64,000 nt of DNA from positions 34,295,436-34,359,435 of the forward strand of contig NC_087068.1 in the NCBI RefSeq assembly GCF_963678635.1, in the 5' to 3' direction. The stretch comes from Symsagittifera roscoffensis. Taxonomy: Eukaryota; Xenacoelomorpha; Acoela; Convolutidae. Below, one piece after another: positions 34,143 through 46,322 of this stretch. Positions within the stretch are counted from its first letter, which is position 1. Each line of letters begins with the position of its first letter. The translations under genes were made by a program, and so were the position numbers. Under the pieces are notes generated by a model. That model searched no databases and was not told where the DNA came from. It worked only from the letters and a program-made list of their open reading frames with translations.

Positions 34143-35352
34143 ATTGATTTTGACATCGAATTTTATTTCCAATTACAATTATTTATCCTAAATTGATTCG
34201 AAAACGTTTTGGAACAACATGCTTGTACATCTTTTCTGATATAACATTTCCAATACAAGCAAACCGTAAAGCATGTAAATATCGAACATGCGAAGCACAC
34301 ACTTAACACATAATTACATTACCTTGTAGTATCTGGTTGAACATAGTACAGATACAACACCTAGTAAAATGTTCTAGAAAATCTCGACTAGTCTGGAACT
34401 AGAGTTACATTGAGTTTGATTTGTGGCTGAACTCTTAGCTATTGTTACACTTCTGAACATATATACATAAAAATTAACAAATTTACATACCGATAAAAAC
34501 GCGTAAAAAATCAAACACGGACTTATATACATAAATTCTAGTTTATTCGAATCATTTGCTTATCAGCCAGTGATAGATCATACAAAGCGTAGCCAAATTG
34601 AATAAGTTTCCCAACAGATAAACGAATTCTGGTAAGACTAAATCAGGTTAAAATGTAAAGGGTTTCTTTTTGAAAAAATTTCTGGATGTGGACTGACATC
34701 TATACCCAATCATAAATCTCAATCAAACATAAGGAAATTTATGTGTTCATTTTAGATTAGCCGCTGAATACAAGATATGAAAGTGAGCCCAAAACTATGC
34801 TGTGTTTTCTTACTTGTCCGAAACTGTTCAATTCAAAGAAGAGTCGATAAAATTACTATCAAAAATTAGAAAAGATGTGGTCTTGATTACACAAAACAAA
34901 GCATTTATCAGCTATTTCATTTCCAATTCATGATAAGACTTGTTCTGTTTTTAGCGCAATAACAACGCCTCTGCAGGCGGGTGCTTTCATCATTTGATTC
35001 ATAATTTTAACCGTTTCAGTTCAATGTTTGCTCTCCGTTACCACAAAACTTTAAAAAACTGTATGTGTAAATTTTGACTGATTCCGCTCAAGAGCGTACT
35101 ATTTTTGACAAGACTGCTCATGGAGATTTTCTTTCCTTATTAGACAACAATTAAATTCAAATAATGATAAATGGATCACTCTAAATCACATATTTTCCAA
35201 TTAGGTTATCTTATTGCATTTATATCTTTTGAAAATATGGTCAAATATGGTTTAAAAGGCCAGCAGAGAAGATAATTCTTTGATCATTGGAGTTTATATC
35301 ATCGATTCAGCGCAAATAGCCAAAGTTATGCTAATCAAGGATCTAGATTTAC

Positions 35353-35485
35353 TCATCTCCTTATGAGCGCATTCCTCTTTCGTAGAGACGATTTGGATCG
35401 TCCCAGGAAGCCGAGAGGCTCCAGTCGGCCTGGCTGGAAATGGAGCCACCAGCTTCACCTTGTTACTCTCGTTGCAGAAATCAGT
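35353..35485 (-). CDS. Exon-like open segment in right arm, mirror of 32438-32570
   Basis: Minus-strand copy of the 133-bp open segment. It keeps the TTAG acceptor-like and GTAAAT donor-like boundaries. The one difference from the left arm (AAG to ACG) changes PGKIQ to PGTIQ. Conservation of an open frame in both arms is suggestive only, since a recent duplication would give the same picture. Confidence 0.4.
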
Positions 35486-36599
35486 CTAACAGTGAGCCCT
35501 TGGTGCAGTAGGCAGACAACCGATATTAGCCAAATGTAAACGCCAGTTGCTCGCAAAAAAAAACAAGAAGAAGGATCGGAACGCATCAATCTCTGTTAAA
35601 CGTGGCGTCAATTGAAAAGTTTTCAATCTGATTTGTGCTGTTTTTTTTTAAATAGTTAAGTTGAATTTTGTTAATGTTTAGCTGGTTGTTTTGCAATCCA
35701 ATTTAAATAAAACAAAAAGAACAAAAATTTTTTTTGCTCCTAATTCTTTAAATTTATAAAAAATTTGTGTTTCCTTCAGAGTCATGTCTAAAAAACAGTC
35801 GTTCTAGAAAATTCAAAATTGCAAAAGAAGGTTGGGTTGTTTATTTTGCACAAATTTAAAAAATTACTGAAAGTTTTCTTTATTACTGAAAAAATGAGTT
35901 GAACATCAGCTTAGAACAACTTTTGTTTCCTCTAAAACATACCCTTTACCGTTATTTTTATCATAGTTAAAAGATTATTTTCTAAGATACTATAGCTCAA
36001 ACTATCGATATTGCATAAATACGGGGGGAAAAGATGAAAAAAAAAGAACAGTTGAACCTGTATTAAATAGCTGTGTCAGAACCAAATATATTTTTTCAAA
36101 TAATAAAAGTTTTGATGGTTTAGCGAGAAAACAACATAATATGCAACTCTAGTCAATGTAACTTGGTGTACGGTTAAACCTGCAGCCTAATCGTGAACTG
36201 AAGATATACCAAACTACAGAACTAACAAATGAATCAAAAAACAAAGTTTTTTAAAAAAGATTACAATTCTTAGAACAATGGCTAAATTTTTTCGAACCAA
36301 AACTCTATTCGGACCGTCCAACAAAAAACTTTCAACAATTTGTTTTGGAATTTTCCCGTGTTATGCAAGTTATTAAGCCTCGGTTTTTTCTTCTGACCAC
36401 AAAAAGCGCTTTTCATGACTCATTGGTCAATTTTGAATTGAAGTTTGATACCGTTGGAAAATTCGGTTGAGAGATTAACAGACATAATAAAAATTTGTTT
36501 ATCGCCCTTTTTTTTTTCAAAGATGAACAACATTGCTAAATGGTGTAGATCAGTTGGCTGAAAGCTGGCATTTCTTTGCAAATCTTTTGCTTGCGACAT

Positions 36600-38000
36600 T
36601 TGCATTGTAAAAACCAAAGTGTGTATGTAGGTTTGACTGTATTTGATTATACTCATATGTAAAACGTAATGAACATTTTTTGTGTGAATATTTCTAGTAA
36701 TCTATAAACGAATGCAAGAAAAAACACTTTTTGTGTATGCGTGTATGTATGCAAGTTGATGTGTTTGTAAGTATGAGTACAATTTTTTTTCCTTATGCGC
36801 GTGTAAATCCAAACAATTGTAACTAGAAGAATAACTATAACCCATCTTCAATTTTACTAATATTTCTAGTTTTTCTTGAAAGTTAGACAAGATACTACAA
36901 GCATAGTATATATGTACGCACATATGCTTTGCGTATGTTAGTATTTATTTTAACTGTATGTATCTATGTAAAAGTGTACAATTTTTTGCATGTATAATTG
37001 TAATTAATCATGTATGTACATACTGTTTGTGTGTACTCATTTGAGTATTTAGAAGTTATGTAAATTTGTATGTTTTTATGTAAGTAAGAACTCTTGACTG
37101 CATGTCCGCTTGATTGAGTGAATGAATACAAGCATATTTTTTCAACCAATGTATATTTTTAGGCAAGTACTTCTGCATATTCGTATATCAGTATGAAATG
37201 TAAAGATATGTAAAGAATGTATATGATTGTATGTAAAGACGTATGAATGCCAGTCTGTAATGCGTGATTCTTTTTGTCTGAATGTGTGAAGTGAATGCAA
37301 GTTGGTTTGTGTGTTTACATGTGTTTGTATTTCAAAGGTCAGCAGAACTAATAAGTAAAATCTTTGCATGTATGTAAGCAAAACTTGCGTGTGCTTATCT
37401 ATTTATGTAAACTGTATGCATCTATGTAAAAGTGTACAATTTTTTGCATGTATAAATGTAATTAATCATGTATGCACATACTATTTGTGTGTATTCATTT
37501 GAGTATTTAGAAGTTATGTATATTTGTATGTTTTTATGTAAATAAGATATCTCGAATGCATGTCCGCTTGATTGAGTGAATGAAGACCAGCAATTATTTT
37601 GTATCAATGTATGTTTTTCAGTTTAAAAGGATTTAAAAGTTAGCTGGTTTGCAAATTGTACAAACATATCATTGAAGTTTTATGTCTGTTTAAACGGAAA
37701 GTGTGTACACATGAGTAGTTGCATGCTTGTAAAGTACATTCCACGTCTTTTTGTAGGCAAGTACTTATACATATTCGTAAATGAGTATGAAAGGCACGTT
37801 TATATGATTTTATGGAAAGACATATGAATGCCTGTCTGTAATGCCTGACTCTTTTTGTCTGAATGTGTGTATATATTCGTCTTGAGAGTGTGAAGTGAAA
37901 GTAAGCTGGTGTGTTTAAATGTGGTTCTATTGTAAAGATCAGCAGAAATATTAAGTCAAAATCTTTGCATGTGTAAAAGCAAAATTTTCGTATAATTGGT
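36600..38000. repeat. TGTATG-rich tandem blocks (right arm)
   Basis: Mirror of the left-arm ACATACA blocks. GTGTGTTTACATGTGTTTGT and TGCATGTATGTAAGCAAAAC landmarks recur at about 37310-37390 and, degraded, 37910-37985. Only about two blocks are present, against three on the left. Confidence 0.75.
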
Positions 38001-38199
38001 TGCAGGTTTAAAAGCATGTAAGCAAGTATGTAAAATTTATGTTTGTATGGTAGTTTATTTGCATTCTTCATATGTATAAGACTATGTGAGTTTGTATTCA
38101 TACCTTTATGCATTCATTTTTGAATGTTTGTATGTATAGAAGAATTTTTGCATATATGTATGTAATTTTGTACGTATGGTTGTATGAATGACTCTAAGT

Positions 38200-38290
38200 A
38201 ACTTTATATATGTATGTATATATGTAAATTTGTATGTATGTATCTATGTATGCATGTATGTATGTATGTATGTGTTCATGTAAGTTTGTA
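38200..38290. repeat. (TGTA)n microsatellite
   Basis: Near-uninterrupted TGTATGTA/TATATGTA tracts, densest at 38236-38275. They lie in a ~1.07 kb portion of the right arm (about 37945-39017) that is missing from the left arm. Confidence 0.9.
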
Positions 38291-40947
38291 CTTATGTATA
38301 CATGTATGTATATTTGTATTCAGTAAGTGTGTACGTAATTGTTTTTGTATGTAAGTTTGCATGATTAACCTTATGTAAGTATTTAAATGTGTATGAATAA
38401 ACGTATGTTTGTAACAAAATACGCATGACTGTTTTTTGTGAGTATGAATTGAAGTTTGCAACTTATGAAAATGTGTTTATGTTTTTTATGTTTACAAGTA
38501 TGCAGCTTTATATGTTTGTTGGGGTACATTTGTTTGAGTTTAGTTGTAATCGTTTATTTTATTTCATATAAAAGTATAAATGTAACTCAATCTAAAACTT
38601 TCTTATCTTTCTTCTTAAATTTCTCGAATATTCTAGAATAATCAACCAGACACTATAATGACAGTTTTTTTCGTTTTCTCGATTTGCAAAACAAATTGAT
38701 ATTTTTTTTAAAAAGTTTTCCTCGAAATATTTGATCTTCCAGGTATCCTCATTATGAATATTTCACTTTGAAAAAGTGGCATATGTTGCATTGATAATTT
38801 CAATTTATCTGCAGTCAAAGATTATGAAAAATGTTTCAAAATTGTAATAAGAAAGATCAGTTTTCAAGTTTTCACAAAATTTTGTCGATGGAAGCATCAA
38901 ACAACAAGTCCAATTGGAGACAGCATGGAGTCCAAAGTGTTTGATGAACTGTTGCTCATAGAGGTAAAAATTACGATCAGAAAATTATTAGAAATAATTT
39001 ATGGTTTATTGAGGAAAATCATTGATCGTGCAGACATGCGGCTGGTAGAGCTGAAGACGGTAAGCGAGCAAAGTCTCATTGACAGGTACTGTATATTTGA
39101 AGGATGATTGATCAATCTCTAAAAACCACAAATTTTCAATGGTTTTCATTTGAAAAATCATAATTTTGAATCAAAGTTATAAACCCACAGAAGTGAAGCA
39201 ATTGTGTAATCAGATAAACAGTCAGTACCACTTTTTTTAATTTCAAGATTTATTTAGTCGATAGAGCTTTCAATGAAATAGCTCAAAATGCTTACGCCTT
39301 TTTTTAAAAATGATTAGCAAGTCTTTCTGCATTGAGGCTCAAAATTTTAATTCCTCAAAGTAAAACTGTCCAACAAATTTTTATTGTCATATTAAACATG
39401 TCTTTGTTAGTTGTTCTAGCTTAAAATAACACAATATAATTGAAGTTTATCGAAATGCATTGAAACTACAAAATGGCACTTACAAGTTTTCGGAAACTGC
39501 TGTAGCCGAATTGGTGTGAAAGCGTTGTTTAGTTTGAAACAGCTATCATCCTTGGTCGAAAAGCCACCGTATTTCGAGAGACAATAGCTTAATCATGGAA
39601 ACATTCAAAAGATCAGATTTATATTAAAAAACTCAAAATTTAATTTGTTGAGCAGAGGGTTAATCAATGATAATAACTGATAGCGCTTCAAACTTTTGAA
39701 TAGAAAGCTCTTGCTAAAGCCAAATTGAGTTAATTAGAAGATACTGAGAACAGTTGACCAGATTGTAGTATCAAAATTAAAATTTATTTAATTGCATGTT
39801 CTTTTAATGGAAAAATCAAAAATTTTGGATGCTCAAATTATAACTCCGAATTCATATCAAGTTTTGAGTTTGTATCCATAACTTGTCTTAGTTTGTGTAG
39901 AGTCTTTCCCGATTGAATTTGCTCCAATTTAAATAAATGCTTTCCTTAAAAGTAGCAAAAAAGTTTTCACCTGCTTTATTTGATGGTCACTCTGTTCTTT
40001 CGTATATATTGGCACACACATAACAGTTTTCCCCCAGTTTCTAGGTCCGCTTTGATGAATATTTTCCAAATTTTTTTTTAGCACAGAAAAGTTAATAGGA
40101 AAAACTAAACGTTTTCTAGAAGCCCCGAAAATTGTTTCCTTTTTATTATACAAAGTTGTATATGCAAGTCTTAGAAATGGCTGCAGCAAAGTTAATGTCC
40201 ACTTTTGGCTTTCATCAGTTTTCTCGTTTTTCAAGATCTTTACCAACTTCAACTTATTAGCTCTTTCAACCTTTCTATAAAATCAGAGCTTTTGTCATAG
40301 ATTTTAGACGTTTTTTCAGTCTCCTGTAGACACGGGAAATGGAAATGTCGAAATTTTTCAGCCAATTTCATTATTTTAGAGTTTTCAGTGTTTCGTAATT
40401 TTTCTTTGTTTTTACCTTCATTTGGCTGAACGAAATTTTTCATTCTTATTTCGGTCAAATTGATTATTAATTTTTGCCTAAATAGAGGTGGCGGCCGCCG
40501 CACTTGACGAAATTTGCTTTCTTCGAGAATCAGCAGTAAAACATGCATTTTTGAAGGAAATCGTTCACCGCACCCAACAGTTAAGCTACGCTGCCAAAAT
40601 CTTTTGGTTTCCTATATACCATATAGTTTGGTGGCATATAATAGGTATATAACGTCATTTGGAATGGAAAGCATGTACCGACCAAAACTTTAGAATGGAA
40701 AACATGCACCGACCAAAACTTAATTCCAATCCCGTTTCCACAACATTCAGTGGGAATACTCAATAATATACCGAAGTTTTACATGAGGACTATTAGGTAT
40801 AAAATTATACAAGAAGACAATTAGGATTATTACATGGTGACCATTGCTGATCATTTAAAACATGGTGACCATTATGATTTATACCTAATGGTCATCCATG
40901 TATGACATCCCCCCCCCCCGATCCTAACGCACTATATGCATACTACT

Positions 40948-40953
40948 GGCGTT
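40948..40953. repeat. 6-bp target-site duplication GGCGTT (right)
   Basis: Exact match to 26357-26362, immediately after the terminus ...GCATACTACT. The sequence beyond it (TTTAGGC...) continues the interrupted hAT-like MITE. Confidence 0.85.
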
Positions 40954-41197
40954 TTTAGGCTTTTTTTGGAAAATTGAATAAAAAATAGCGTTTTTTCGGC
41001 GCGCGCTCCCCCCTAAAAATTGGTATATGTTGGCGCCAAAGGCGCCGTTAGAAAAACTTTTGGGGTCCATCACCAAAAATGGAGGATATCTCAAAAAAGT
41101 ACAAATTACGGACCCTTTGGGTCGACAGGGAGTCGAATCCTTGAGGAGTGGAGGCGGACGCAACCCCCCCTCCCCCTAAATCCCCCCTGAATATATT

Positions 41198-42828
41198 CAT
41201 GTTAAGTCCAAAAAAACTGAAAAAAAAAATTAAACCTCGCTGAAGCACAAAAACAACCACCCAAAAAAATAAAGCAATTAACTGTTTATAACTAATATAC
41301 AAAATGTTTTCAATTCAGAAAAATTTAATTATAATTTGATTATAAACGATGATTTTTCACTTTTGAAGATACTGACAATGAAACTCAGATGGGCTTCTTC
41401 CCAGTTCCACCCTTTGATTTTTCCTCAACTTCAATGTGCGAAAGTCAATTTAAAATGATTTATTATGATAAAAACTGCATTACAACGTGTCAGCGTGATC
41501 AGGGGAACAAAATTTACATGCAAAACGCCGTATGAACAGTTTTTGAATATTTTTATATTGTAATTTTACGAGGGGGTGGGAAACTGGAAAAGAGCCCTCA
41601 GATGTATTGTTTTGTTATCCATAGAAATGCAGCGGGGAGGAGGTGTTCTGGAGTTTTACGAGTTAAACGGGCATTTTCAAACTCGGTAGCCTTGCAATTC
41701 TAGTACGCTGTGCGAAAAATTGCTTTGGAAAGTTTTTTATAAGGAGAAAAAAGGCTACTCATACAATTTTCATAAATGGAAAAATTTTAATCATTCACTT
41801 TTCATGCAATTCCATTAGAAAAGAAAATTGAATCAAAATTCTATGAGCACTGATTTTTAATATGGAAATTGTATGACCAGCATTTTACCATAAAACAAAA
41901 AATTTAACTTTTTCAAGTTTAATTTCTCAAGTTTTTTGGGTGGTGTTCGTAACCGAACACAAGTGGCAAAGACTTTGGTTACTCATAATAGAGTCACCAA
42001 TGGTTTGCCCGTCTTTCGATTCTAATGTTTTCTAAGGGACCCGAGTTGTCTTTTATTTGTCTTACATATAAATGAAAATATCAAAATTTTAAATTTTGAC
42101 AAAAACTTTCAAACATGGCTTAATTAAAATTTGAGTTTTTAATTGATCATGCCTTGATCCAAGCATACAAAAACGTGTTATGCGATATAAATAATTGTTT
42201 TTGAAACAAATAATCAGAGAAACGGAAAACAACGGGAAATCCAGAGAAACGGTAAAGAAACGGTTGTTTTTGTTCATCCAATAATTTTTGAATGCAGATT
42301 TTTTTTGAAAACTTTTGTTCAAAAAATCTGGAGCGAATTCGAACAAAAGAAACATGCTTCCGCTGTCATAAAATGCTATTCGTAGAACTTTCAAAAAGGA
42401 AACTGTATGATTAGCCATTTTGAGGAAACGTTTTTCTTTTTTTCATTTATGACGATACACCGACATATATGCCAAAACAGGAAAACAATTCTTCGAAAGT
42501 TTGATGGCTGCATATTAACATTGTATGATTGTTAATTTTTCTTAGACTTAGCTTACGGAAATGTATGTTTCTCGGTTTTGATGTTCAACAAGATTTTTGG
42601 ACATTTAACTACAAAAATTAAAAAGTTATCACTGAAAGTCCGGTGCGGGCAGGGTGACCTCCATACAATAACTTTCCAACAAATAAAACACTTGACAAAA
42701 ACGAACAAAAAAATTGGTAATAAGTGAGTTTCATAATTAGACTGCAAAAGTTAAATGTAACTGTTTATAATTAGATTACAATGGATTTATTATTCCAGTT
42801 AACAGTACCTTTTTAACAGATCACAGAG
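41198..42828. other. No recognised gene
   Basis: 1.6 kb of unassigned AT-rich DNA. A 109-codon minus-strand frame (42089-42418) is Phe-rich without a motif. A less AT-rich patch at 41935-42060 (GTGTTCGTAACCGAACAC, a small palindrome, then AAGGGACCCGAGTTG) is unexplained. Confidence 0.45.
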
Positions 42829-42894
42829 CTACAGGTCAAGTGAGCGCTGTTCCTCCCACACAAAATCCTTGCCATGGACGGGAGCCGTACACAT
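42829..42894 (-). CDS. Possible terminal exon (21 codons plus stop), gene unknown
   Basis: On the minus strand ATTATCAG|ATGTGT opens a frame MCTAPVHGKDFVWEEQRSLD, then Leu and TAG. GC content and codon choice are higher than the surroundings, and an AATAAA lies about 40 bases downstream of the stop (near 42785-42790). It could be the last exon of a minus-strand gene. No upstream exon was identified and I do not recognise the protein. Confidence 0.25.
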   Translation of the reverse strand: MCTAPVHGKDFVWEEQRSLDL

Positions 42895-43009
42895 CTGATA
42901 ATCTCAAGTTGACCAAGTTTCAAAATCGAAAAAGAATCGTTTGCGAAGATTTCTTGTGAAAAAATGAAATCAAAAAATGCACTCTTTGTATGCACTAGCA
43001 TCTACAGAA

Positions 43010-45556
43010 AGCACCTTAACGAAAGTTTTTAAACAAAAGCAACCTAACACTACACCACAATTCCTAATTAGTCGTCCACTTTCATCCCGATAATATTCTC
43101 AACACCCCCAACCCACTGACACCCCAGAACTTTAAAATCATAACTTGCCTCAATGTACTTACTACAATACAGATAATGAAATCCAACACACATCATAAGT
43201 CAAAGAATATGTTCTCCTCCCTTTGAAAAAAAACGATGATAACGAACTCTGTGACTCTATCATTTACCAACTCACCACCTCACTTCACGACAATCATTCA
43301 CCACCATAGGTTTGAACCAAACACTAAACAGATTCATAGCACCGCGCAAAAATCGATTTTCTAATAACCATTACGATCATGCTGTCACCAGATATATGGA
43401 AAAGTTCCCAGATGACGACGAACCTAACACAAACCCTCAACTAACAGAAAAAATTTTCTTCAAATCAAAATATTTATTTTCTCTGGACAAAACTAATAAA
43501 AAAATCGATCACATAATCGTTCACACACTAACAAACACCAAAGCTTATGAGCCATTCTTTTGTAAATTTAATCACTCCGCACTACTATTATACTTCATTA
43601 CACCAAAAGAAAGAGTTATCGACAGCTCACAGGAAAAAATGTTAAAATCGAATCTAACCCACTCATAAACATATTATAAATTTATACAAAAACATTATGA
43701 TCACAGTTCACCATCTTGTAACCCGCATCATCGATTTATGTTCATTAACTCAAAATACGTATCATCATATTTCTTAAAATTCACACATTGCAATAAATCC
43801 ATCATATTCCACGGCATCCTCCGTAATTATGATCCCGTCCGACAGATATATACATTTTGCCCATTGATTAACAATTCTCACTAGATGACGCCTGTCCCAT
43901 CATACCTCCCCACGACTATATACAGCCCTTTGAAAAAGCCCTATTAGAGAACACCCATAATATCAAATTTAACCACGAGCTTCACATTCTCATCAAAAAT
44001 TGAAATCGCGAATTTTTCACAATTACCGAAGAAGTAAAAATCATCAGAGCGCATGAACTTCTTCGGCCACTGCTTCGCACTAAAAAATAGTCCGCATGAT
44101 TGCCAAGTTTTTAGTAACATCTCACACTATCGAAACTAACTTCCCCCAGTGATTTTTCCCGCAAACCGAACCCCTTTACTTTTTATTATTAACACAAATA
44201 TCTTTCACGTGTTTTTCACTTTTCTTCCTTAGATTTCACCAGTCAACCGTTTATAGAATAAAATCAAAATTTAAAAAATCACAAACTCCTTTTAAATTTT
44301 TAATTTCGAATCTAACAATGAAACGGATTTATTCAAATGAAACAAATTTAATAACAGATATAATTAATTAAAATTTCTGTAGTAAAAACTCAAAAAAACG
44401 GATTAGGAAATTATAAATGAAATTAAATTACAGATAATTTACCTTCTTAAGTGTGCGTTTTTTGTTAACTTCGAAAAATTCTCATTTACTCGCCCACAAT
44501 TCCACAATTTGCGCACTCTATCCAACAAATTCGAGCAACTCGCCCACGAAGAATTATTTAATAAATGAAACTCCACGGTACTCAGACCACATTAAACCCA
44601 GATTAAAATGGGATAAATAAGTCTTTTGAAACCCAATTTCCGGTTTTATTGAAATCACTTGAAACACAAAAATATCGACAGAAAAAATCAGTACACAACA
44701 AACTTTTTTTGATAAAAGGACACAACCAAAGATAAAAAAGAGAAAAACACCTGATAAAAAAGAACAAGACTCTGTCCAAAGAGACGGTAAAGTCATACTC
44801 CCTCAACTGGTCTCACCACCCAGTAGGATGTCCTGAGCATGCTCTATAACCGGTTTAGCCCACCGCCCTACATCATGCATTTTTGACAAGAGTTATTTTT
44901 GACGAGAGTTACTCTAGGCTGAGCGAATGTTTGAAATAACCAAAACTAAGTATAGAAAAACGCTTCTGCTAAAACAACTAATATTCATCATAATTACAAT
45001 TGATCTCATTTACAAGATATAGATATATTAAGCAATGTAGAAAGATTTCTTAGAAAAAAAAACGAGCAGCAAAGGATATGAAAACTCGACAACATTTAGA
45101 ATTTAGAATGGCAAAACTTTTGGTTTGTTGCCGTAGTTACAACCCTTACAGGCTTTCGAGTATCGACCCAGCATCGCAGCAATGGTTTTCATTGAAAAAT
45201 TAACATTGACCGACTTGACGTGGACTTCACATACAGATCCTAGTCACTTGGCGCTTCACACAGAGAAGTCCAACTCCACCTTGCATATAGTCTCGCTCAA
45301 ACTTAACGAAATCAACACACCATTGCATTAATCTGAAATCTTGACACGATCACTCAAGAAAATCTAGGTTGAACGAGACCCACTTCTGGAACACGAACAA
45401 CTGCCCTCCTTCTCTGTACGCCGACAAGTACATCTCTCCTTCCTTCACGCAGTCACTGCATCAAAAAACAATACTTAAAGAACCAAAAAACCTCTCTATT
45501 CATCCTTCACTACAAAAGGCATTTGGAAAACTAAAACTCTCTAAACCCCGGATAGT
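43010..45556 (+). mobile_element. 5'-truncated Gypsy-type element, internal 3' part
   Basis: C- and A-rich, T-poor plus-strand composition like other internal regions of the family starts near 43010. From about 43960 it aligns with 3572-5160. It contains a 118-codon frame at 43312-43668 with no motif I can name. It ends in CTCTAAACCCCGGATAGT directly before the LTR, like GCCCCGGATGGT before the LTR at 24295. No 5' LTR was found. Confidence 0.7.
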
Positions 45557-45946
45557 TTGAACCAGTTTAAAATTAGTATTAGTATTTATTACCAATTATA
45601 TTATTGATAAAACTATCTCTACAAAATATTTCTATCTTATCAATCATGATCCATAACACTGACAACTATTTGTAACATTGAAACTATTCATAGTTTCAGC
45701 AAGAGAAAACCTTAAATAAAAGTTAGAAGAGAGTTGTTATTTAGAACAGTTTCAGATATCTCACTACCAAATACCAGTATACCTTAGATCTATTGAGACT
45801 AGGAGTTATAAGAGTAAAATTAAGATCGGTGTTAGACTAAGAAGTTGCACAAATCTATCCGGCCGAAATAAAAGATAGCGTGAGTAACAGACAGTGTACC
45901 TTACCTGAAATTACTCTATGAGTGAGCCATCTAGGGCTTAAACTCA
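45557..45946 (+). mobile_element. 3' LTR of the truncated Gypsy-type element
   Basis: 390 bp, TTGAACCAG (one substitution from the family's TGGAACCAG) ... GGGCTTAAACTCA. It contains the GAAGTTGCACAAATCTATCC and CTATGAGTGAGCCATC landmarks. The following bases are CAGT, which would be the target duplication if the 5' end were present. Confidence 0.85.
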
Positions 45947-46054
45947 CAGTCTACTGCCAATCAACGCAGTAAGTTCGCATTTTTTTATATTTAAATGACC
46001 AGCGAATTCACATGAAGAGTTAAATCATATACATAGGTCTCGATGAAGTATGTA

Positions 46055-46215
46055 ATGCAGAAGAAAAAACTGAAACGTCGTTTCCTTTTTCTTGAAAACT
46101 TTCGACATTTGCAGAGGAAAAAACTAAAACTTTGTTTCCTTTTTCTTGAAAGCGTAATGCAGAAGAAAAAACAAAAACTTCGTTTCCTTTTTCTTGAAAG
46201 CGTTCGACATTTTAA
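46055..46215. repeat. Three-copy ~50 bp tandem repeat
   Basis: GCAGAAGAAAAAACTGAAAC and close variants start at 46057, 46111 and 46159, each followed by CGTTTCCTTTTTCTTGAAA (or one-base variants). The 87-codon frame 46043-46306 (Lys/Phe/Leu-rich, with repeated RRFLFLE-like units) comes from this repeat. I do not consider it a gene. Confidence 0.85.
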
Positions 46216-46322
46216 AGCAATTCACAACGGAATGAAAAGAGGAAGTATAAAATTTTACCTTTTTTCACTTCGAAAAAAAAACTTCGTAGGCAAGCGACAA
46301 GATTAATTGCAACAGAAGCCGA

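Larger units (their letters stand above)
26363..40947. mobile_element. 14.6 kb palindromic element with multi-kilobase inverted arms
   Basis: Left arm 26363-33781 (7.4 kb), spacer 33782-34142, right arm 34143-40947 (6.8 kb). The termini AGTAGTATGCATATAGTGCG and their exact reverse complement lie at the ends, followed inward by a poly-G (left, 14 G) or poly-C (right, 11 C) run. In sampled stretches the arms differ by a few bases per 200, plus indels, so they are not a perfect read-through artefact. No transposase, polymerase or capsid gene is recognisable. A decayed or non-autonomous large-TIR element is the best description. Confidence 0.85.
26247..41189 (+). mobile_element. hAT-like MITE (~350 bp) split by a 14.6 kb palindromic element
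   Basis: The left part (26247-26362) starts CAGGGGCGGCGGATCTAGG. The right part (40954-41189) ends CCTAAATCCCCCCTG, its inverted counterpart. Eight-base flanks are AATATGTT (26239-26246) and AATATATT (41190-41197), seven of eight identical. CAGGGGCGG-type ends and 8-bp duplications are usual for hAT elements. A second copy at ~49240-50048 shows the two parts continuous, including CGGCGCGCGCTCCCCC and GGACCCTTTGGGTCG, which confirms that the palindrome is an insertion. Confidence 0.85.

Noticed and set aside
38200-38290. TGTA tract as a telomere-like repeat
   Set aside because: It is a simple tetranucleotide microsatellite and does not match TTAGGG-type telomere units.
40249-40548. 99-codon Lys-rich minus-strand frame in the right arm
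   Set aside because: The left-arm counterpart (about 26760-27065) is interrupted, and no protein motif is visible.
26363-40947. Palindrome as a long-read hairpin (missed adapter) artefact
   Set aside because: The arms differ by substitutions, an ~806 bp duplication and a ~1.07 kb deletion, and the structure has a target duplication. An artefact would give nearly identical arms without one.
46043-46306. 87-codon Lys/Phe-rich frame as a small gene
   Set aside because: It is built from three copies of a ~50 bp tandem repeat.
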